Virus record (IMG/VR): IMGVR_UViG_3300013126_004080
Coordinates: 1 to 51,615 of that record
DNA: 51,615 nucleotides
Source of the DNA: a virus
Direction: 5' to 3' (one strand)
How positions within the stretch are numbered: position 1 is the stretch's first letter; each line of letters starts with the position of its first letter. Below, one piece after another: positions 1 to 9,799 of this stretch. The notes under the pieces were generated by a model that had not been told where the DNA came from, ran no database searches, and saw nothing but the letters and a program-made list of their open reading frames with translations. The position numbers were made by a program, and so were the translations under genes.

Positions 1-393
1 CAGGGACCAATAGGTCCAATAGGACCAATAGGACCTACAGGACCACAGGGATCAATAGGACCAATAGGTCCAATAGGACCTACAGGACCACAGGGACCAA
101 TAGGACCAATAGGACCAGGAGGTCCAGCAGGAGTAGATGGACCTACAGGACCACAGGGACCAATAGGTCCAATAGGACCTACAGGACCACAGGGACCAAT
201 AGGTCCAATTGGACCTATCGGCCCTATCGGACCAACAGGACCACAGGGACCAATAGGACCGATTGGTCCTATCGGAAATCAAGGGCCCATTGGACCGATT
301 GGTCCTATCGGACCAATTGGTCTCATTGGTCCACAAGGTCCACAGGGACCAATTGGTCCGATAGGACCAACAGGACCGACTGGTCCCGCTGGC
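1..393 (+). repeat. Collagen-like Gly-X-Y coding repeat
   Basis: Tandem 9-bp units of the type GGACCAATA, with variants, are read in frame 1 as Gly-Pro-Ile, Gly-Pro-Thr and Gly-Pro-Gln triplets. The tract runs in from the left edge and ends at a Gly-Gly-Gly-Asp sequence near base 393. Such triplets form a collagen-type triple helix, giving a stiff rod in trimeric phage fibres. Low-complexity DNA of this kind changes length easily by slippage or recombination. Confidence 0.9.
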
Positions 394-2181
394 GGCGGTG
401 ATTTCAGTAATATTTCTGAAGATGTTTTGCCTTCAATTGATGGTGTATTTGATATTGGTTCACTGAATAAAAGATGGTATGACATTTTTGTCACCAACTC
501 AATCAATTTTGATAATGATATTACACTAAAAAGTAATACTGTTACTTCTAATGGATTAACCGAATCAGTGCTTGTTTTAAATTCTGATTTCAGTGCCAAC
601 GACATTGTTGTTAATTCAGCTTTAATAGATGAAATATTACTCAGTCAAAATATTATTCTACCTGATGATGACACCGCTCTCGAATATCTAGGTAATAGAG
701 GTATATTAATAATTGACGGCAATTTAGATGTTCAAGGAGATTGGGTAAAATTTCCAGTTGTTCAAAATACTTCCACAACAACTATATTAACCACTGGTTG
801 TGAAGGTATGGTTCGTTATAATAAAACTCTTGGTAGTTTTGAGGGCTATACATCTGAATGGGCACCACTTAAAGATATCTCTGTTGTGCCAACCGCCACT
901 TTGTCATCTACTCAACTATGTGCAGGAACTGTTGGTAACAATAGTATATATTTTGGTTGTTTTGCTGGTCAATGTAACACGACCGGCCGTCATAACATTT
1001 TTATTGGAAATTCAACTGGCAGAAGGAACACTTTTGGCAGCTGTAATTTGTTTTTAGGAAATGAAGCTGGCGCATGTAATATTACTGGATCAGATAATAT
1101 ATTTATTGGCCATAGAGCTGGATTCTCCTGCTTCAGTGGAAGCGGAGTTGTTAATTCTAAAAACATTGCTATAGGAAAATATGCTGGTGAATGCCACTCT
1201 GGAGGACAATATAACTTCTTTGCCGGCCATTATGCAGCAAGAAGGGTTCTTACAGGAACAAGTAATATTTTCATTGGCCATGAAGCAGGTATGTGTGCCA
1301 GTGGAAGCCAAATCAATATCTTTATAGGCAGATACTCCGGGCGATCTGCCGGACCCAGCAGTGGAAATGTTTTCATTGGAGACCGTTCCGGATCTAAGAG
1401 CACCACTGGTTCGTACAATGTGTTCTTTGGAGTCAGCGCCGGATGTGAAAATACCACCGGTTGCCGCAACTTCTATGCGGGCCATCTTGCGGGACGTTTT
1501 AACACCACTGGTTCCAATAATGTCTTTATAGGATTGCATGCGGGCTGCGGCACATTCCCAAGCACGGCAAAAGAGAACATAGCCATTGGTTACTATGCTG
1601 GTGCATGTTTCTCAAATGCATGCAATAATATTATCTTTGGAAAAAACGCAGGCCAAAGGGTATCTTCTGGCTCCTACAACTTCTATGCAGGAACGAATGC
1701 GGGACTATGCAGTACTACAGGAACAAATAATATTTTGATTGGAAAATGTACTGGTGTTGGTACTTGTGGATTGGCAAATATTACCAACGAATCTAATCGT
1801 ATTATTATGGGCAATAATTCTCACACATGTGCTCAGATTAAAATTGCGTGGACCGCAACATCAGACATACGTGATAAATGCATATTTGGTCCAGTCCCTC
1901 ATGGTAAGAATTTCTTATCAAAAGTTAATCCTATTACTTTTGCATTTAAAAATCGTGAAACCAATGAAATTACTGATCCGCAAGGCAAGAAGAGATACGG
2001 ATTCTCGGCTCAGGAAATTTTAGATCTGGAAGGTGATGCACCAGTATTAGTAGGAGCAGGAGATCCTGATATACTTGGACTAACTACAGACTACATTATA
2101 CCAATTCTTGTAAATGCAATCAAAGAACTTTCTTCTGAACTAGAAGTTGTTAAAGCTAGGTTAGATGTACTTGAAAACTAA
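1..2181 (+). CDS. Tail fibre, collagen-like with S74 chaperone (5' partial)
   Basis: Frame 1 is open from the window edge, so the true start lies upstream. The visible 726 residues begin with about 130 residues of Gly-X-Y triplets. A spacer follows, then about 16 repeats of roughly 17 residues with the core NIFIGxxAG and many Cys, likely a trimeric beta-structured region. The C-terminus is a peptidase S74 intramolecular chaperone: SDIRDK (Ser codon at 1861) is the conserved self-cleavage site, followed by the NPITFAFKN and YGFSAQE segments and a terminal coiled-coil. In known S74 fibres this domain drives trimerisation and then cuts itself off. Likely a receptor-binding or long tail fibre component; the receptor is unknown. 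The high Cys content is unusual. Confidence 0.88.
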   Translation, partial: QGPIGPIGPIGPTGPQGSIGPIGPIGPTGPQGPIGPIGPGGPAGVDGPTGPQGPIGPIGPTGPQGPIGPIGPIGPIGPTGPQGPIGPIGPIGNQGPIGPIGPIGPIGLIGPQGPQGPIGPIGPTGPTGPAGGGDFSNISEDVLPSIDGVFDIGSLNKRWYDIFVTNSINFDNDITLKSNTVTSNGLTESVLVLNSDFSANDIVVNSALIDEILLSQNIILPDDDTALEYLGNRGILIIDGNLDVQGDWVKFPVVQNTSTTTILTTGCEGMVRYNKTLGSFEGYTSEWAPLKDISVVPTATLSSTQLCAGTVGNNSIYFGCFAGQCNTTGRHNIFIGNSTGRRNTFGSCNLFLGNEAGACNITGSDNIFIGHRAGFSCFSGSGVVNSKNIAIGKYAGECHSGGQYNFFAGHYAARRVLTGTSNIFIGHEAGMCASGSQINIFIGRYSGRSAGPSSGNVFIGDRSGSKSTTGSYNVFFGVSAGCENTTGCRNFYAGHLAGRFNTTGSNNVFIGLHAGCGTFPSTAKENIAIGYYAGACFSNACNNIIFGKNAGQRVSSGSYNFYAGTNAGLCSTTGTNNILIGKCTGVGTCGLANITNESNRIIMGNNSHTCAQIKIAWTATSDIRDKCIFGPVPHGKNFLSKVNPITFAFKNRETNEITDPQGKKRYGFSAQEILDLEGDAPVLVGAGDPDILGLTTDYIIPILVNAIKELSSELEVVKARLDVLEN
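937..1821 (+). repeat. 17-residue beta-repeat array in tail fibre
   Basis: About 16 degenerate repeats of roughly 51 bp encode units such as [17 protein letters not shown] and [17 protein letters not shown]. The conserved positions are Asn-hydrophobic-Phe-hydrophobic-Gly, Ala-Gly and Thr-Gly. Cys recurs after the Ala-Gly pair in many units. The periodicity suggests a stacked beta-roll or beta-helix in a trimer; this is inferred from the pattern, not from a structure. Confidence 0.8.
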
Positions 2182-2260
2182 TATTTAATAAAAAATTAAG
2201 GTTATAGAAACAGATTATTGCGGTCATAACATTCTTAATTACAGTTACTTTATTAAAAAA

Positions 2261-3796
2261 ATGATACCTAACACACTGTGGCAAACTTGGAAAACCAAAA
2301 CTATTCCGGAATCCATTAAATATCAGGCAGATTCTTGGATCCAATCCAATCCACAACTGAATATAAAATTGTTTGATGATCAAGATTGTGCCGACTTTGT
2401 GAGAGAACACTTTGATTCGGAGATATATGATCTATATTTGTCTTTACCACAACCTATCATGCGAGCAGATTTTTGGAGAGTTGCTGTAATATATGTATAT
2501 GGTGGTTATTATGCCGACCTTGATATTATCTGCAATCAGCATATTTCCAGTTTTATTACTACAACTGTAAATACAGTGTTTATAAAAGAACTTGACAATA
2601 TTGGCAATTTTTTCTTTGGTGCAGAACCTGGAAATCCTGTTTTGAAACTTGCACTTGATTCGATGATAAACGAATCTAAATGTATAATAGATAAAGAAAC
2701 GCAAAGTTTTGGTATGCACTCTTTACATAGTGTAGTTAGAAATTATTATGGTGTAATAGGAACTGATTATCCAAATAATGATCAGACACTCACTTTAAAT
2801 TATGAACAATTAAAACAAAAACAAATTTTAATTCACCAAATGGCCAGTTTGGTGCCTAATCTAAATTATGAATCTTGGAGAAACCGTGCGAATATCATGA
2901 TCCTTGAACGAGAGCGGTGTGACATTATATTGTTTTTCACTACATTTAATAAAAATGGATATTATCTTTATGGTCGAGATTGGATCAAAAGTTTTATAGT
3001 TATTGCCAATTATTACAACAAAGTTCGTGCCAAAATTTATTACGAAGGGTTTCTTCCTGATGTAGAACATCCAAGTATCACCTGGGTGAAATATGAAGAT
3101 GTAATCACGAATCACCATGTATGGAAACAACAGTATTTATTAAATACTACACACAATGATTATGTTCGGACTATGACAGTTAGATTTAGTCACAAAGCAT
3201 TTGTAATACAACATGCATTAGATAATAACTCAGATGATTATCTAATATGGTTAGATGGTGACTGTATTTTTAAAAATGCGGACTATAGTAATTTTCCATC
3301 TGGTCTTTTAGGTGATAAATTTTTGGCATGTCAAATAGAACCTAATCATGATCTAAATCATGTGGAATCAGGTATATTAATTTTTCAAGGTCGCCACCCT
3401 GATACCAAAAAATTTAATAAGGAATTTAAAAAAAATTATAGAGTGGAAAACATACTTCCTATGGGTCAACCTTATGATGGGTTTTTGGTTTTTAAATCTT
3501 TGCTCACTTCTGGCGTTGAATATGTTGATTTAAACAAAAATTATGGTCAAGGTGGAATTCAAAGTGATCCGAATATGACTTTTTGTAACCCTGAAATCAA
3601 TTCAAAATTTATTCATAATATTGGTTGGACTGGAAAAAATAAATACAAGGATTGGCAATTCATAATTGAACGTGATGATATTTATAAAAAAATGAAAGGC
3701 ATGTTGTTTGGAAACAATACTGTAGAAATGCAAATCAAGAAAGAAAAAGCTTTTCATAAATTGCAAAAGTTAAAACAATTGAAAAAAATTAAATGA
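2261..3796 (+). CDS. Two-domain glycosyltransferase (GT32-like N-terminal)
   Basis: A 511-residue protein with two transferase-like halves. Residues 1-200 resemble GT32 enzymes: an IPNTLWQTW start, then MRADFWRVAVIYVYGGYYADLD, in which D86-x-D88 is the metal/nucleotide-sugar DXD motif. Residues 220-470 look like a second GT-A type domain, with YLIWLDGDCIF at about 327-337 supplying another DGD motif. No signal peptide or membrane segment, so cytoplasmic. It opens the glycan island right after the tail fibre and overlaps the next gene by 4 bp, suggesting one operon. Donor and acceptor sugars cannot be read from sequence. Confidence 0.8.
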   Translation: MIPNTLWQTWKTKTIPESIKYQADSWIQSNPQLNIKLFDDQDCADFVREHFDSEIYDLYLSLPQPIMRADFWRVAVIYVYGGYYADLDIICNQHISSFITTTVNTVFIKELDNIGNFFFGAEPGNPVLKLALDSMINESKCIIDKETQSFGMHSLHSVVRNYYGVIGTDYPNNDQTLTLNYEQLKQKQILIHQMASLVPNLNYESWRNRANIMILERERCDIILFFTTFNKNGYYLYGRDWIKSFIVIANYYNKVRAKIYYEGFLPDVEHPSITWVKYEDVITNHHVWKQQYLLNTTHNDYVRTMTVRFSHKAFVIQHALDNNSDDYLIWLDGDCIFKNADYSNFPSGLLGDKFLACQIEPNHDLNHVESGILIFQGRHPDTKKFNKEFKKNYRVENILPMGQPYDGFLVFKSLLTSGVEYVDLNKNYGQGGIQSDPNMTFCNPEINSKFIHNIGWTGKNKYKDWQFIIERDDIYKKMKGMLFGNNTVEMQIKKEKAFHKLQKLKQLKKIK

Positions 3797-4581
3797 AAAT
3801 ATTTCTTATAAATTTAAAAAAAGATACAGAACGACTTGATTTAATACTACATCAATTTAAAAAATTTAATATAACCAATTTTGAAATTGTGGAGGCAGTG
3901 TATGGAAAAGAATTGAATGACCTAGAATTAAACTCTTGTTATAACAGAAAGAGCGCATCTAGAATTATTAGAGAATTATCACTATCAGAAATTGGATGCG
4001 CTTTTTCTCATATAAAAGTATATCATCGAATAATTAAAGAAAATAAACGATGTTTAATTATCGAAGACGATGTAATTTTATCTGATGAATTTGTAAATTT
4101 TATTGATATAGAAATTGAAGATTCATGTGACATTGTATTTTTTGGATTAGACACATCTAACTGTGAACATGAAAATTTACCTAAAACTTACCTTTACAAA
4201 AATATAAGATATTCAAAAAATCTTTATGGCCACACAAACAGGTGTTACTTAAAAAATTCATATTCCACTTTTGGTGATATGAATTTTTATGACATTGATG
4301 AACAAACAATAAAGTTTAATTTATTGATTGGCACCCATGCGTATGCTCCGTCGGTTGAAGCATGTTATAAAATTATTAACATTAATTATCCAGTCAAAAT
4401 GATGGCAGACTATGTTTGGAATTTTTGTGATTTATCTTTTAAAATTTCAAAACAAAATATAGTAAATGTTAATCGTTCCCTAGAAAGCACGATTTCTGCT
4501 GATAGAAATTTTATTAACGAAAATTGCCAATATGGTAAGCACTTTGTAAAAAAAATAACCAGTGAATGGTATAATAAATGA
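3793..4581 (+). CDS. Glycosyltransferase family 25 protein
   Basis: A 262-residue protein that opens with MKIFLINLKKDTERL, the classic GT25 (LPS beta-1,4-galactosyltransferase type) beginning. ELSLSEIGCAFSHIKVY follows at about 61-77, then LIIEDDV (EDD at 91-93), the acidic triad typical of the family. Known members add galactose or glucose to lipooligosaccharide or to hydroxylysine of collagen. The nearby collagen-like fibre makes modification of collagen-type repeats a conceivable but unproven role. ATGA overlaps on both sides tie it to its neighbours. Confidence 0.85.
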   Translation: MKIFLINLKKDTERLDLILHQFKKFNITNFEIVEAVYGKELNDLELNSCYNRKSASRIIRELSLSEIGCAFSHIKVYHRIIKENKRCLIIEDDVILSDEFVNFIDIEIEDSCDIVFFGLDTSNCEHENLPKTYLYKNIRYSKNLYGHTNRCYLKNSYSTFGDMNFYDIDEQTIKFNLLIGTHAYAPSVEACYKIININYPVKMMADYVWNFCDLSFKISKQNIVNVNRSLESTISADRNFINENCQYGKHFVKKITSEWYNK

Positions 4582-5930
4582 TTACTGCAATAAAAAAACT
4601 GCATCAGATATGGATTACGAATAACAATATGCCACCAAGTCAATATGTGTCTGAACAAATGTTAAAATTGAAGGAAATGTATAGCGATTATGAATACACA
4701 TTGTATGATAATGATGCATGTAGAACTATTATTGAATCTGAATTTGGTAAAGGTGCGATTAAATTATACGAAACATTAATTCCTTATGCTTTTAAGGCAG
4801 ACCTAGCTAGATATTGCATATTATATAAATACGGAGGTCAATATTTTGATGCAACACTATGCCCGGAATTTCAACTTAATGTTATGTGTGATGCGTTGGT
4901 TTACAAAACACCAGACGAATTTACTAATAATTTGCATGCGATAGAAAATGGCGCCATGATATTCAATGTTACGCGCCATAATTTTTTACTTGACGCTATT
5001 GAACAGTGTTTAAAAAATATTAAAAAACAAGATTATGGAGTTCACGCACTATCAATAACCGGACCGATCATGCTTGGTTCTTTGCATTCGACAAAAGAAT
5101 ATAATTTACTTATTGGACATAGCAAAAAAATTAACAGTATACAAAAAGCATCTTTTTTTGGTGAAGAATTACATTGGATACATCGTGATATTGGCACATA
5201 CTTGCACGATTCTAAACATGAATGTAAAGGAGTTAATGACTATAGATATTTGTATAATTCAAAACAAGTATTCACAAATAAAAAAGATATAAATGAAAAC
5301 ACTAAGCATGTGTCTAAAAATAATTTTAACATTGCTGTTTCACAAAGGTGGTGGTCCAGAAATCGTGGTGATGAAACATTACGTCTTGATTATCCATTAA
5401 ATGAAGAAAGTATCGTTTTTGATCTTGGCGGTTATCAAGGTGATTTTGCTTTTCAAATAAACAAAAAATATGGATGTCATGTTTTTGTTTATGAACCAGT
5501 TAAAAAATTCTATGAGCAGTGTATTTTACGTTTTCATAGCAATCCTAAAATTAAATGTTTTAACTATGGACTGTTGAATAAATCTGGCAAAGCTTTTATT
5601 AGCGACGAAGACAACGGTTCAAGCATAATAAAGAATAATACGACAAACAATGAACAAATTATACTCAAACAATTTAAGGAAGAATATGAACGTTTAAACA
5701 TTGAGAAAATAAATTTGTTAAAAATTAATGTTGAAGGTTCGGAATTTTTAATAATTCCACATTTAATTGAACAAGATTTGATAAAAAATATTATTGATTT
5801 ACAGGTTCAGTTTCATACATTTTTTCCAAATGCAGAAGAGTTGCGCGAAGAAATTAGATCCAATCTCAAAAAGACACATATAGAACAATGGAACTATTCA
5901 TTTATATGGGAATCTTGGCAATTAAGATAG
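4578..5930 (+). CDS. GT32-like / FkbM methyltransferase fusion
   Basis: A 450-residue fusion. Residues 5-200 are GT32-like (KLHQIWITNNNMPP, FKADLARYCILYKYGG, QYFD), but the expected DXD reads D91-A-T, so the second acidic residue is missing and this half may be altered or inactive. Residues 275-445 match FkbM-type SAM-dependent methyltransferases: VFDLGGYQGDF (280-290, SAM-binding glycine loop), VYEPVKKFYEQC, and LLKINVEGSE near the active site. FkbM enzymes O-methylate sugars or related hydroxyls. The fusion suggests sugar transfer coupled to methylation. It starts by ATGA overlap with the GT25 gene. Confidence 0.82.
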   Translation: MITAIKKLHQIWITNNNMPPSQYVSEQMLKLKEMYSDYEYTLYDNDACRTIIESEFGKGAIKLYETLIPYAFKADLARYCILYKYGGQYFDATLCPEFQLNVMCDALVYKTPDEFTNNLHAIENGAMIFNVTRHNFLLDAIEQCLKNIKKQDYGVHALSITGPIMLGSLHSTKEYNLLIGHSKKINSIQKASFFGEELHWIHRDIGTYLHDSKHECKGVNDYRYLYNSKQVFTNKKDINENTKHVSKNNFNIAVSQRWWSRNRGDETLRLDYPLNEESIVFDLGGYQGDFAFQINKKYGCHVFVYEPVKKFYEQCILRFHSNPKIKCFNYGLLNKSGKAFISDEDNGSSIIKNNTTNNEQIILKQFKEEYERLNIEKINLLKINVEGSEFLIIPHLIEQDLIKNIIDLQVQFHTFFPNAEELREEIRSNLKKTHIEQWNYSFIWESWQLR

Positions 5931-5971
5931 TTTGATTTTTAAAAGAACAAGAAACCACAAAGTGATCAAAA

Positions 5972-6757
5972 ATGATAAAAACTAATGATATCTTACTAAC
6001 GGGCAGTGAAGGTTATATTGGCTCTCATTTGAAGACTATTTTAAATATTGACGAATGTATAGATTTAAAATTACAATCCGATATAAAGAATAAAAACCTG
6101 ATACTAAATCATAATACAATTATTCATCTTGCAGCATTCGTTCAAGTCGGTGAATCAATTAGAGAGTCGAAAAAATATTACGATAATAACATCAATGGTA
6201 CTATTAATTTATTAAATAAATTTAAAGGTGATCATTTTATTTTTGCCAGTACCGGTATAACATCAAAAGAATTAAATTCACCTTATGCGATTTCTAAAAA
6301 AGTATGTGAAGATATTATACAAGAACATTGCACAAAACATAATATAAATTATACTATATTTAGATTTTATAATGTTATAGGAGGTAACCCAACAAATTCG
6401 GATGGATTATTTTTTGCATTAAAGAATGCAGTTAAAACTAATGTTTTTAATTTATATGGAACAAACTATAATACTCCAGATAAAACTGCCATTAAAGATT
6501 ATGTACATGTCGAAGAAATTTGTGAGTCTATAAAATCTTGCATAAATAACCCCAGTAATTCAATAGAATCTTTGGGACACGGTAAAGGTTATAGTGTTAA
6601 ACAAATTATAGAAATTTTTAAAAAAGTTAATAAGGTAAACTTTCAAGTTATATGTTGTGATCGAAGACCTGGCGATTTGGAATACAATGTGTTAGATTGT
6701 GTTTCTAATAAATACATGATTTCAAAATATACTATAGAAGAAATGCTTAAATTATGA
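5972..6757 (+). CDS. NAD-dependent nucleotide-sugar epimerase/dehydratase (SDR)
   Basis: A 261-residue extended-SDR enzyme. GSEGYIGSH at 11-19 is the NAD-binding glycine motif, and the catalytic Y105-x3-K109 pair lies in SPYAISKK. The segment FRFYNVIGG and the later DYVHVEE are typical of UDP-glucose 4-epimerase relatives. It is shorter than full-length GalE enzymes (about 330 residues), lacking part of the C-terminal substrate domain, so substrate is uncertain. It overlaps the next gene, a nucleotide-sugar dehydrogenase, by 4 bp. Confidence 0.82.
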   Translation: MIKTNDILLTGSEGYIGSHLKTILNIDECIDLKLQSDIKNKNLILNHNTIIHLAAFVQVGESIRESKKYYDNNINGTINLLNKFKGDHFIFASTGITSKELNSPYAISKKVCEDIIQEHCTKHNINYTIFRFYNVIGGNPTNSDGLFFALKNAVKTNVFNLYGTNYNTPDKTAIKDYVHVEEICESIKSCINNPSNSIESLGHGKGYSVKQIIEIFKKVNKVNFQVICCDRRPGDLEYNVLDCVSNKYMISKYTIEEMLKL

Positions 6758-7932
6758 ATAACAAAGAAAATAAACACACTATCGGCATCATAGGTACAGG
6801 AAGATTAGGAATTTGTTTTGCGCTTCTTTTAGATGAAGCTGGCTATGAAGTATTAGCCTCAGATATAAGAAAAAAATATATTGATGAACTTCAGCAAAGA
6901 AGAATTAAAACATATGAACCGAATGTTGAAAATCTTTTAAAAAAAAGTCGTATACAATTTTCAACGGATACTCAACAACTTATAAAAAAATGTGAAATAC
7001 TTTACATAATGGTAGCTACTCCAAGTGAACTTAATGGTAGCTATAACATTTCTTCTGTTAATCAAGTAGTTGAGGATATAATAAATTGTGATTTTGATGT
7101 TTCAGGAAAAATTGTTGTAATAGGATGCACTACAAATCCTGGTGATTGTCAATCTATTCAAGATAAATTAAGACCTTTTGGAATAAGTGTTTTATATAAT
7201 CCAGAATTTATAACTCAGGGGTCAATTGTACAGGATTTACAACAGGCTGATATTGTATTAATTGGTGGAGAATCAAATTCTATCATAGGAAAATATGAAA
7301 AAATTTATTTTGATATTCAAAAAACAAAACCTAATATTCATAAAATGAGTCTAACAGCCGCAGAGATTGTAAAAATTGGTATCAATTGTTTTCTCACTAC
7401 AAAAATATCATTTGCAAATATGATAGGAGAAATTTTATCTCGATCAAATTTGAATAACGATATCAATATTGCACTAGAAGCTATTGGTGCAGATTCAAGA
7501 ATTGGTAAAAAATATCTAAAATATGGATTTGGATTCGGAGGACCATGTTTACCAAGGGATAATCGTTCATTTGCTAACTATGCCTCTAAAGTTGGCCTAG
7601 AATTTCCATTAGGACAAATAGTTGATAAATTTAATTATGATCATGGTATTTTTTTGCAAAATTATTTTATTGAAAAAAATTTAGAAAATCTGCCATTTTA
7701 TATAAAAGATATCTCATATAAACCAAATAGTGATATTATAGAAGAAAGTCAACAATATTTATTATGTTTACGATTGTTGGAAAAAGGATACATAGTGATA
7801 GTGGAACCTAATGACAAAATATCTAAACAAATTATAAATAATTTAAAAATAAAATTTTCAAAATTAATTAGATTTGAAAGTAAAGACAATTTAATTTTAA
7901 GAAAAGAAAAAATATTTGAGATTTCTTTATGA
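6754..7932 (+). CDS. UDP-sugar 6-dehydrogenase family protein
   Basis: A 392-residue protein of the UDP-glucose/GDP-mannose dehydrogenase family. IGIIGTGRLG at 10-19 is the NAD-binding loop. YNPEFITQGS at 148-157 is the family's substrate/NAD contact. GFGFGGPCLPRDN at 258-270 contains the catalytic Cys265. Such enzymes oxidise C6 of a nucleotide sugar twice to give a uronic acid. The sequence does not tell UDP-Glc from UDP-GlcNAc/ManNAc or GDP-Man as substrate. It sits between two epimerases, consistent with production of an acidic sugar donor. Confidence 0.87.
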   Translation: MNNKENKHTIGIIGTGRLGICFALLLDEAGYEVLASDIRKKYIDELQQRRIKTYEPNVENLLKKSRIQFSTDTQQLIKKCEILYIMVATPSELNGSYNISSVNQVVEDIINCDFDVSGKIVVIGCTTNPGDCQSIQDKLRPFGISVLYNPEFITQGSIVQDLQQADIVLIGGESNSIIGKYEKIYFDIQKTKPNIHKMSLTAAEIVKIGINCFLTTKISFANMIGEILSRSNLNNDINIALEAIGADSRIGKKYLKYGFGFGGPCLPRDNRSFANYASKVGLEFPLGQIVDKFNYDHGIFLQNYFIEKNLENLPFYIKDISYKPNSDIIEESQQYLLCLRLLEKGYIVIVEPNDKISKQIINNLKIKFSKLIRFESKDNLILRKEKIFEISL

Positions 7933-7973
7933 ATGGGGTAATATAAAAATTTTTGGATATTTGGATAATTAAT

Positions 7974-8933
7974 ATGAACTCAAAAAAAAAGTTAGTGTGT
8001 GGTGCTGGTGGATTTATTGGTTATCACCTTGTGACAAGTCTAAAAAAACAAGGACACTATGTGATTGCGGCAGATATCAAAGAACCAGAATATCAAACAA
8101 CTGATGCTGATGAATTTCATTTAATGGATCTACGAGAACAAAACAATGTTCGAAAATTGATTTGTTCAGATATTGATACCATCTATCAATTAGCCGCTGA
8201 TATGGGTGGTGCTGGTTATATCTTTAGTGGAGACAATGATGCAGATATTATGCATAACTCAGCAATAATAAATCTCAACATTGCTAATGAAATGTTATGT
8301 AAGGGTGTAAAGAATGTGTTCTACACCTCTTCAGCATGTATATATCCCAGTTACAACCAAGAAATTCCTAACAATCCTCTACTCAGTGAAGAATCTGCTT
8401 ACCCGGCCAATCCAGATTCAGAATATGGTTGGGAAAAATTATTCTCTGAACGACTTTGGATGAATTTTCAAAAAAATTATGGACTGCGGGTTCGAATTGC
8501 TAGATTACATAATGTGTTTGGTCCATTAGGATCATGGAATAATGGAAAAGAAAAAGCTCCTGCCGCGCTGTGTCGTAAGGTAGCAGAAAGTGATGGCTCA
8601 ATAGAAGTATGGGGTTCAGGTAATCAAACTCGTAGCTTTCTTTATATCGATGAATGTATAGAGGGCATACATCGCATACAAGCATCAGATTATAATTTTC
8701 CTTTAAATTTAGGATCTGAACGCATGATTTCTATAAATCAACTTGTTGAATTAATTTCAAGTATAGCAGAGAAAAAAGTTAAAATATATAATGTTCCTGG
8801 TCCGTGTGGTGTAATTGGTCGCAATAGTCACAATGATTTAATTAAAAAAACTATTGGATGGGCTCCATCGGATAATTTAGAATTGGGTATTGAAAAAACT
8901 TATAAATGGATTTGTTCTCAATTAAATTTATAA
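7974..8933 (+). CDS. gme: GDP-mannose 3,5-epimerase-like enzyme
   Basis: A 319-residue extended-SDR protein that closely follows plant/bacterial GDP-mannose 3,5-epimerases. It has CGAGGFIGYH (9-18, NAD loop), AADMGGAGYI (74-83), YTSSACIYP with Cys122, SEYGWEK with Y151/K155, and KEKAPAALCRK, which carries the conserved Lys of the second acid/base site. Known enzymes convert GDP-D-mannose to GDP-L-galactose (and GDP-L-gulose). I chose ATG 7974 over the upstream in-frame TTG at 7953 because the fold begins at MNSKKKLVCG. The next gene is a GT11 fucosyltransferase-type enzyme. Confidence 0.85.
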   Translation: MNSKKKLVCGAGGFIGYHLVTSLKKQGHYVIAADIKEPEYQTTDADEFHLMDLREQNNVRKLICSDIDTIYQLAADMGGAGYIFSGDNDADIMHNSAIINLNIANEMLCKGVKNVFYTSSACIYPSYNQEIPNNPLLSEESAYPANPDSEYGWEKLFSERLWMNFQKNYGLRVRIARLHNVFGPLGSWNNGKEKAPAALCRKVAESDGSIEVWGSGNQTRSFLYIDECIEGIHRIQASDYNFPLNLGSERMISINQLVELISSIAEKKVKIYNVPGPCGVIGRNSHNDLIKKTIGWAPSDNLELGIEKTYKWICSQLNL

Positions 8934-8961
8934 ACTACTTTTTAATTGTATATATAAAAAT

Positions 8962-9750
8962 ATGATCGGATTTAATGACATAGGTCGACATGGTAGACTT
9001 GGAAATCAGATGTTTCAATATGCTGCACTTCGTGGTATTGCAGAAACTCATGGTTATGAATTTTGTATTCCTGAATCAAACTTTAAACACACTAAAAATG
9101 AATGGGAAGAACATCAATTATTTGAAGCATTTAATCTTCCTTATCTAAAAAATAAAAAAAAAATATTTGTAGATCAATATCAAGAGAAGCAGTTTAATTA
9201 TTCTCAGGAATATGTTGATGCATGCCCAGATAATGTAAGTTTATTTGGATATTTTCATACAGAAAAATATTTTTTACACATAGAAAATAGCATACGTGAA
9301 GATTTTACTTTTAAATCTAATATTTTAAGATTATGTAAACATGCCTTTAAGTTTGATCAAGTAATTTCCTTACACATAAGAAGAACAGATAATGTTGGAT
9401 CTGTTAATCATGCACTTTATCCTATTGAATATTATGAGACTGCATTAAGTAAATTTGATTCAAACCTTCCTGTTCTTGTAATTTCCGATGATGTTGAATG
9501 GTGTAAGGAACAAAAACTTTTTAAACTTAGTAGATTTACAATCTCGGAATCTAATTCTAATCTGGTCGATTTATGTCTTATGACAATGTGTTCTCATCAT
9601 ATTATAGCAAATTCTTCGTTTTCTTGGTGGGGCGCATGGTTATCTGGTTACGATAATGTAATTGCTTCTCCTCGTTGGTTTATAAATAAAGGATATACTA
9701 AAAATCATAACACGGAAGACCTTATTCCCAGTCGTTGGATTAAAATTTAA
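8962..9750 (+). CDS. GT11 (alpha-1,2-fucosyltransferase-type) glycosyltransferase
   Basis: A 262-residue protein with the GT11 signature set. GRLGNQMFQYAALRGIA is the N-terminal motif. SLHIRRTDNV is the HxRRxD GDP-fucose-binding loop. FSWWGAWLSG is near the C-terminus. Family members transfer L-fucose from GDP-L-fucose in alpha-1,2 linkage. No GDP-fucose synthesis genes are visible here, but the gene just upstream is a GDP-mannose 3,5-epimerase. GDP-L-galactose, a close analogue of GDP-L-fucose, is therefore a plausible donor (inference). Confidence 0.88.
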   Translation: MIGFNDIGRHGRLGNQMFQYAALRGIAETHGYEFCIPESNFKHTKNEWEEHQLFEAFNLPYLKNKKKIFVDQYQEKQFNYSQEYVDACPDNVSLFGYFHTEKYFLHIENSIREDFTFKSNILRLCKHAFKFDQVISLHIRRTDNVGSVNHALYPIEYYETALSKFDSNLPVLVISDDVEWCKEQKLFKLSRFTISESNSNLVDLCLMTMCSHHIIANSSFSWWGAWLSGYDNVIASPRWFINKGYTKNHNTEDLIPSRWIKI

Positions 9751-9799
9751 CGCAACTAATAGCTTTAAATTTTACACATATAATAAAGGAAAATTTATA

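Noticed and set aside
1-393. CRISPR-like short tandem repeats
   Set aside because: The units are 9-18 bp, directly adjacent without spacers and in frame with a collagen-like protein.
52-605. Opposite-strand reading frames over the collagen region
   Set aside because: They are low-complexity shadows (Ser/Trp or Gly/Pro repeats) of the fibre gene, with no ribosome site; all other genes are on the + strand.
7953-7976. TTG start for the GDP-mannose epimerase
   Set aside because: The Rossmann fold begins after the ATG at 7974; the seven extra residues have no family counterpart. The same reasoning removed TTG starts at 12485, 18603, 27846 and 42344.
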